Position numbers and translations under genes: made by a program. Shown in pieces: positions 36,342 through 36,985 of a DNA stretch of 36,985 bases. The stretch is taken from positions 1-36,985 of the IMG/VR virus record IMGVR_UViG_3300031576_000188. The stretch is one strand, 5' to 3'. Each line of letters starts with the position of its first letter. Position 1 is the first letter of the stretch. The notes beneath the pieces were generated by a model. The model worked only from the letters and a program-made list of their open reading frames with translations. It searched no databases and was not told the DNA's origin. Source of the DNA: a virus.

Positions 36342-36985
36342 CGCTTGGACACCTGCGCGGTGTCGGACACCTGTGCGGTGCCGGACACCTGCGCGGTGCC
36401 GTACACCTGCGCGGTGTCGGACACCCGTGCGGTGCCGGACACCTGCGCGGTGCCGTACACCTGTGCGGTGTCGGACACCTGTGCGGTGCCGTACACCCGT
36501 GCGTCGCCGTACACCTGTGCGGTGCCGAACACCTGTGCGGTGTCGGACACCCGTGCGGTGTCGGACACCCGTGCGGTGTCGGACACCCGTGCGTCGCCGA
36601 ACACCCGTGCGGTGCCGTACACCCGTGCGTCGCCGAACACCTGTGCGGTGTCGGACACCCGTGCGTCGCCGTACACCTGTGCGGTGTCGTACACCCGTGC
36701 GGTGCCGGACACCCGTGCGTCGTCGTACACCCGTGCGTCGCCGTACACCTGTGCGTCGTCGTACACCCGTGCGTCGCCGTACACCCGTGCGTCGTCGTAC
36801 ACCCGTGCGGTGCCGAACACCTGTGCGGTGCCGAACACCTGTGCGGTGCCGAACACCTGTGCGGTGTCGAACACCCGTGCGTCGCCGGACACCTGTGCGG
36901 TGTCGAACACCCATGCGTCGCCGAACACCCGTGCGGTGCCGGACAGCTGTGCGGTGCCGAACACCTGTGCGGTGTCGAACACCCG
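36338..36985 (-). CDS. Hexapeptide-repeat beta-helix protein, copy B, C-terminal part (runs off the window end)
   Basis: 215 codons of hexad repeats ending VSKR, read leftwards from the window end; the N-terminal part is at 336-1 if the ends join. The frames match across the junction, but the hexad register jumps by three residues (…GDAWVF then RVFDTAQVF), as if nine bases were missing. The repeat type equals copy A but the order of units differs, so the arrays have diverged while the 5' regions stayed identical. Confidence 0.75.
   Translation of the reverse strand, partial: RVFDTAQVFGTAQLSGTARVFGDAWVFDTAQVSGDARVFDTAQVFGTAQVFGTAQVFGTARVYDDARVYGDARVYDDAQVYGDARVYDDARVSGTARVYDTAQVYGDARVSDTAQVFGDARVYGTARVFGDARVSDTARVSDTARVSDTAQVFGTAQVYGDARVYGTAQVSDTAQVYGTAQVSGTARVSDTAQVYGTAQVSGTAQVSDTAQVSKR

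Noticed and set aside
35456-36914. Other long open frames in the 18-bp arrays, both strands (RHRTGVR, CSAPHGCT, CRTPVRC types)
   Set aside because: An 18-bp repeat without stops leaves all frames open. Only the GDARV frame has a start with ribosome site and fits a known fold.

Overview
The window looks like an almost complete genome of a temperate or formerly temperate P22-like podovirus with high GC content. The order TerS-TerL, portal, scaffold, P22-type coat, gp4-like and gp10-like head-completion proteins, a GNAT protein, ejection proteins and tail fibre is the short-tailed P22-type plan. The T4-type lysozyme, strong Shine-Dalgarno sites and sigma70-type promoters point to a bacterial host, probably Gram-negative. 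The exact host cannot be read from the sequence. No tRNA, rRNA, CRISPR array, insertion sequence, integrase, excisionase or partition gene was seen.

Layout. (1) Positions 437-2250, + strand: a promoter, a lipoprotein, a holin-like protein, a small protein and a T4-type lysozyme. (2) 2284-4388: a small structural protein, a double LamG lectin-like protein in AT-richer DNA and two tiny ORFs, then a three-tier RNA-like hairpin. (3) 4527-12475: terminase, followed by NeuB, NeuC and a SAM methyltransferase, then spike or tail-associated proteins, then NeuA. (4) 12462-28244: portal, scaffold, coat, a Rossmann-like possible glycosyltransferase (18009-18812), head completion, ejection proteins, tail fibres and a membrane coiled-coil protein. 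(5) 28257-28700: a small XRE-type repressor on the minus strand and divergent early promoters. (6) 28698-35216, + strand: early genes including an SSB-like protein, a NinB-like protein, a Dcm-type methyltransferase, remnants of a helicase/methyltransferase pair, a replication initiator and a NinG-like nuclease, mostly joined by 4-base start/stop overlaps. (7) The minus-strand operon at both ends: two tandem copies of a hexapeptide-repeat (left-handed beta-helix) gene, then a 25-aa and a 50-aa ORF.

Two systems stand out. First, the structural operon encodes enzymes resembling a whole nonulosonic (sialic) acid pathway, NeuC to NeuB to NeuA. It also carries a methyltransferase and a coat-adjacent protein whose motifs suggest a sialyltransferase-like fold. 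The working hypothesis is that the phage makes CMP-activated sialic acid-like sugar and puts it on its virion or on the host surface. The NeuB is atypical: it has no C-terminal SAF domain and lacks one metal-binding His. Second, six promoters share a TGAC-N6-GTCA dyad at the same place, with the left half in the -35 box and the right half in the spacer. They sit before the repressor itself, the early genes, the lysis cassette and both hexapeptide-repeat genes, which implies one small regulon under the 73-aa repressor. Four of the six place an ATG at the expected +1, which suggests leaderless mRNAs.

The ends of the window lie inside one 18-bp-periodic gene. Joining end to start keeps the reading frame but breaks the six-residue register by three residues. 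The molecule is therefore probably circular or terminally redundant, with about 9 bp (modulo 18) missing at the break.
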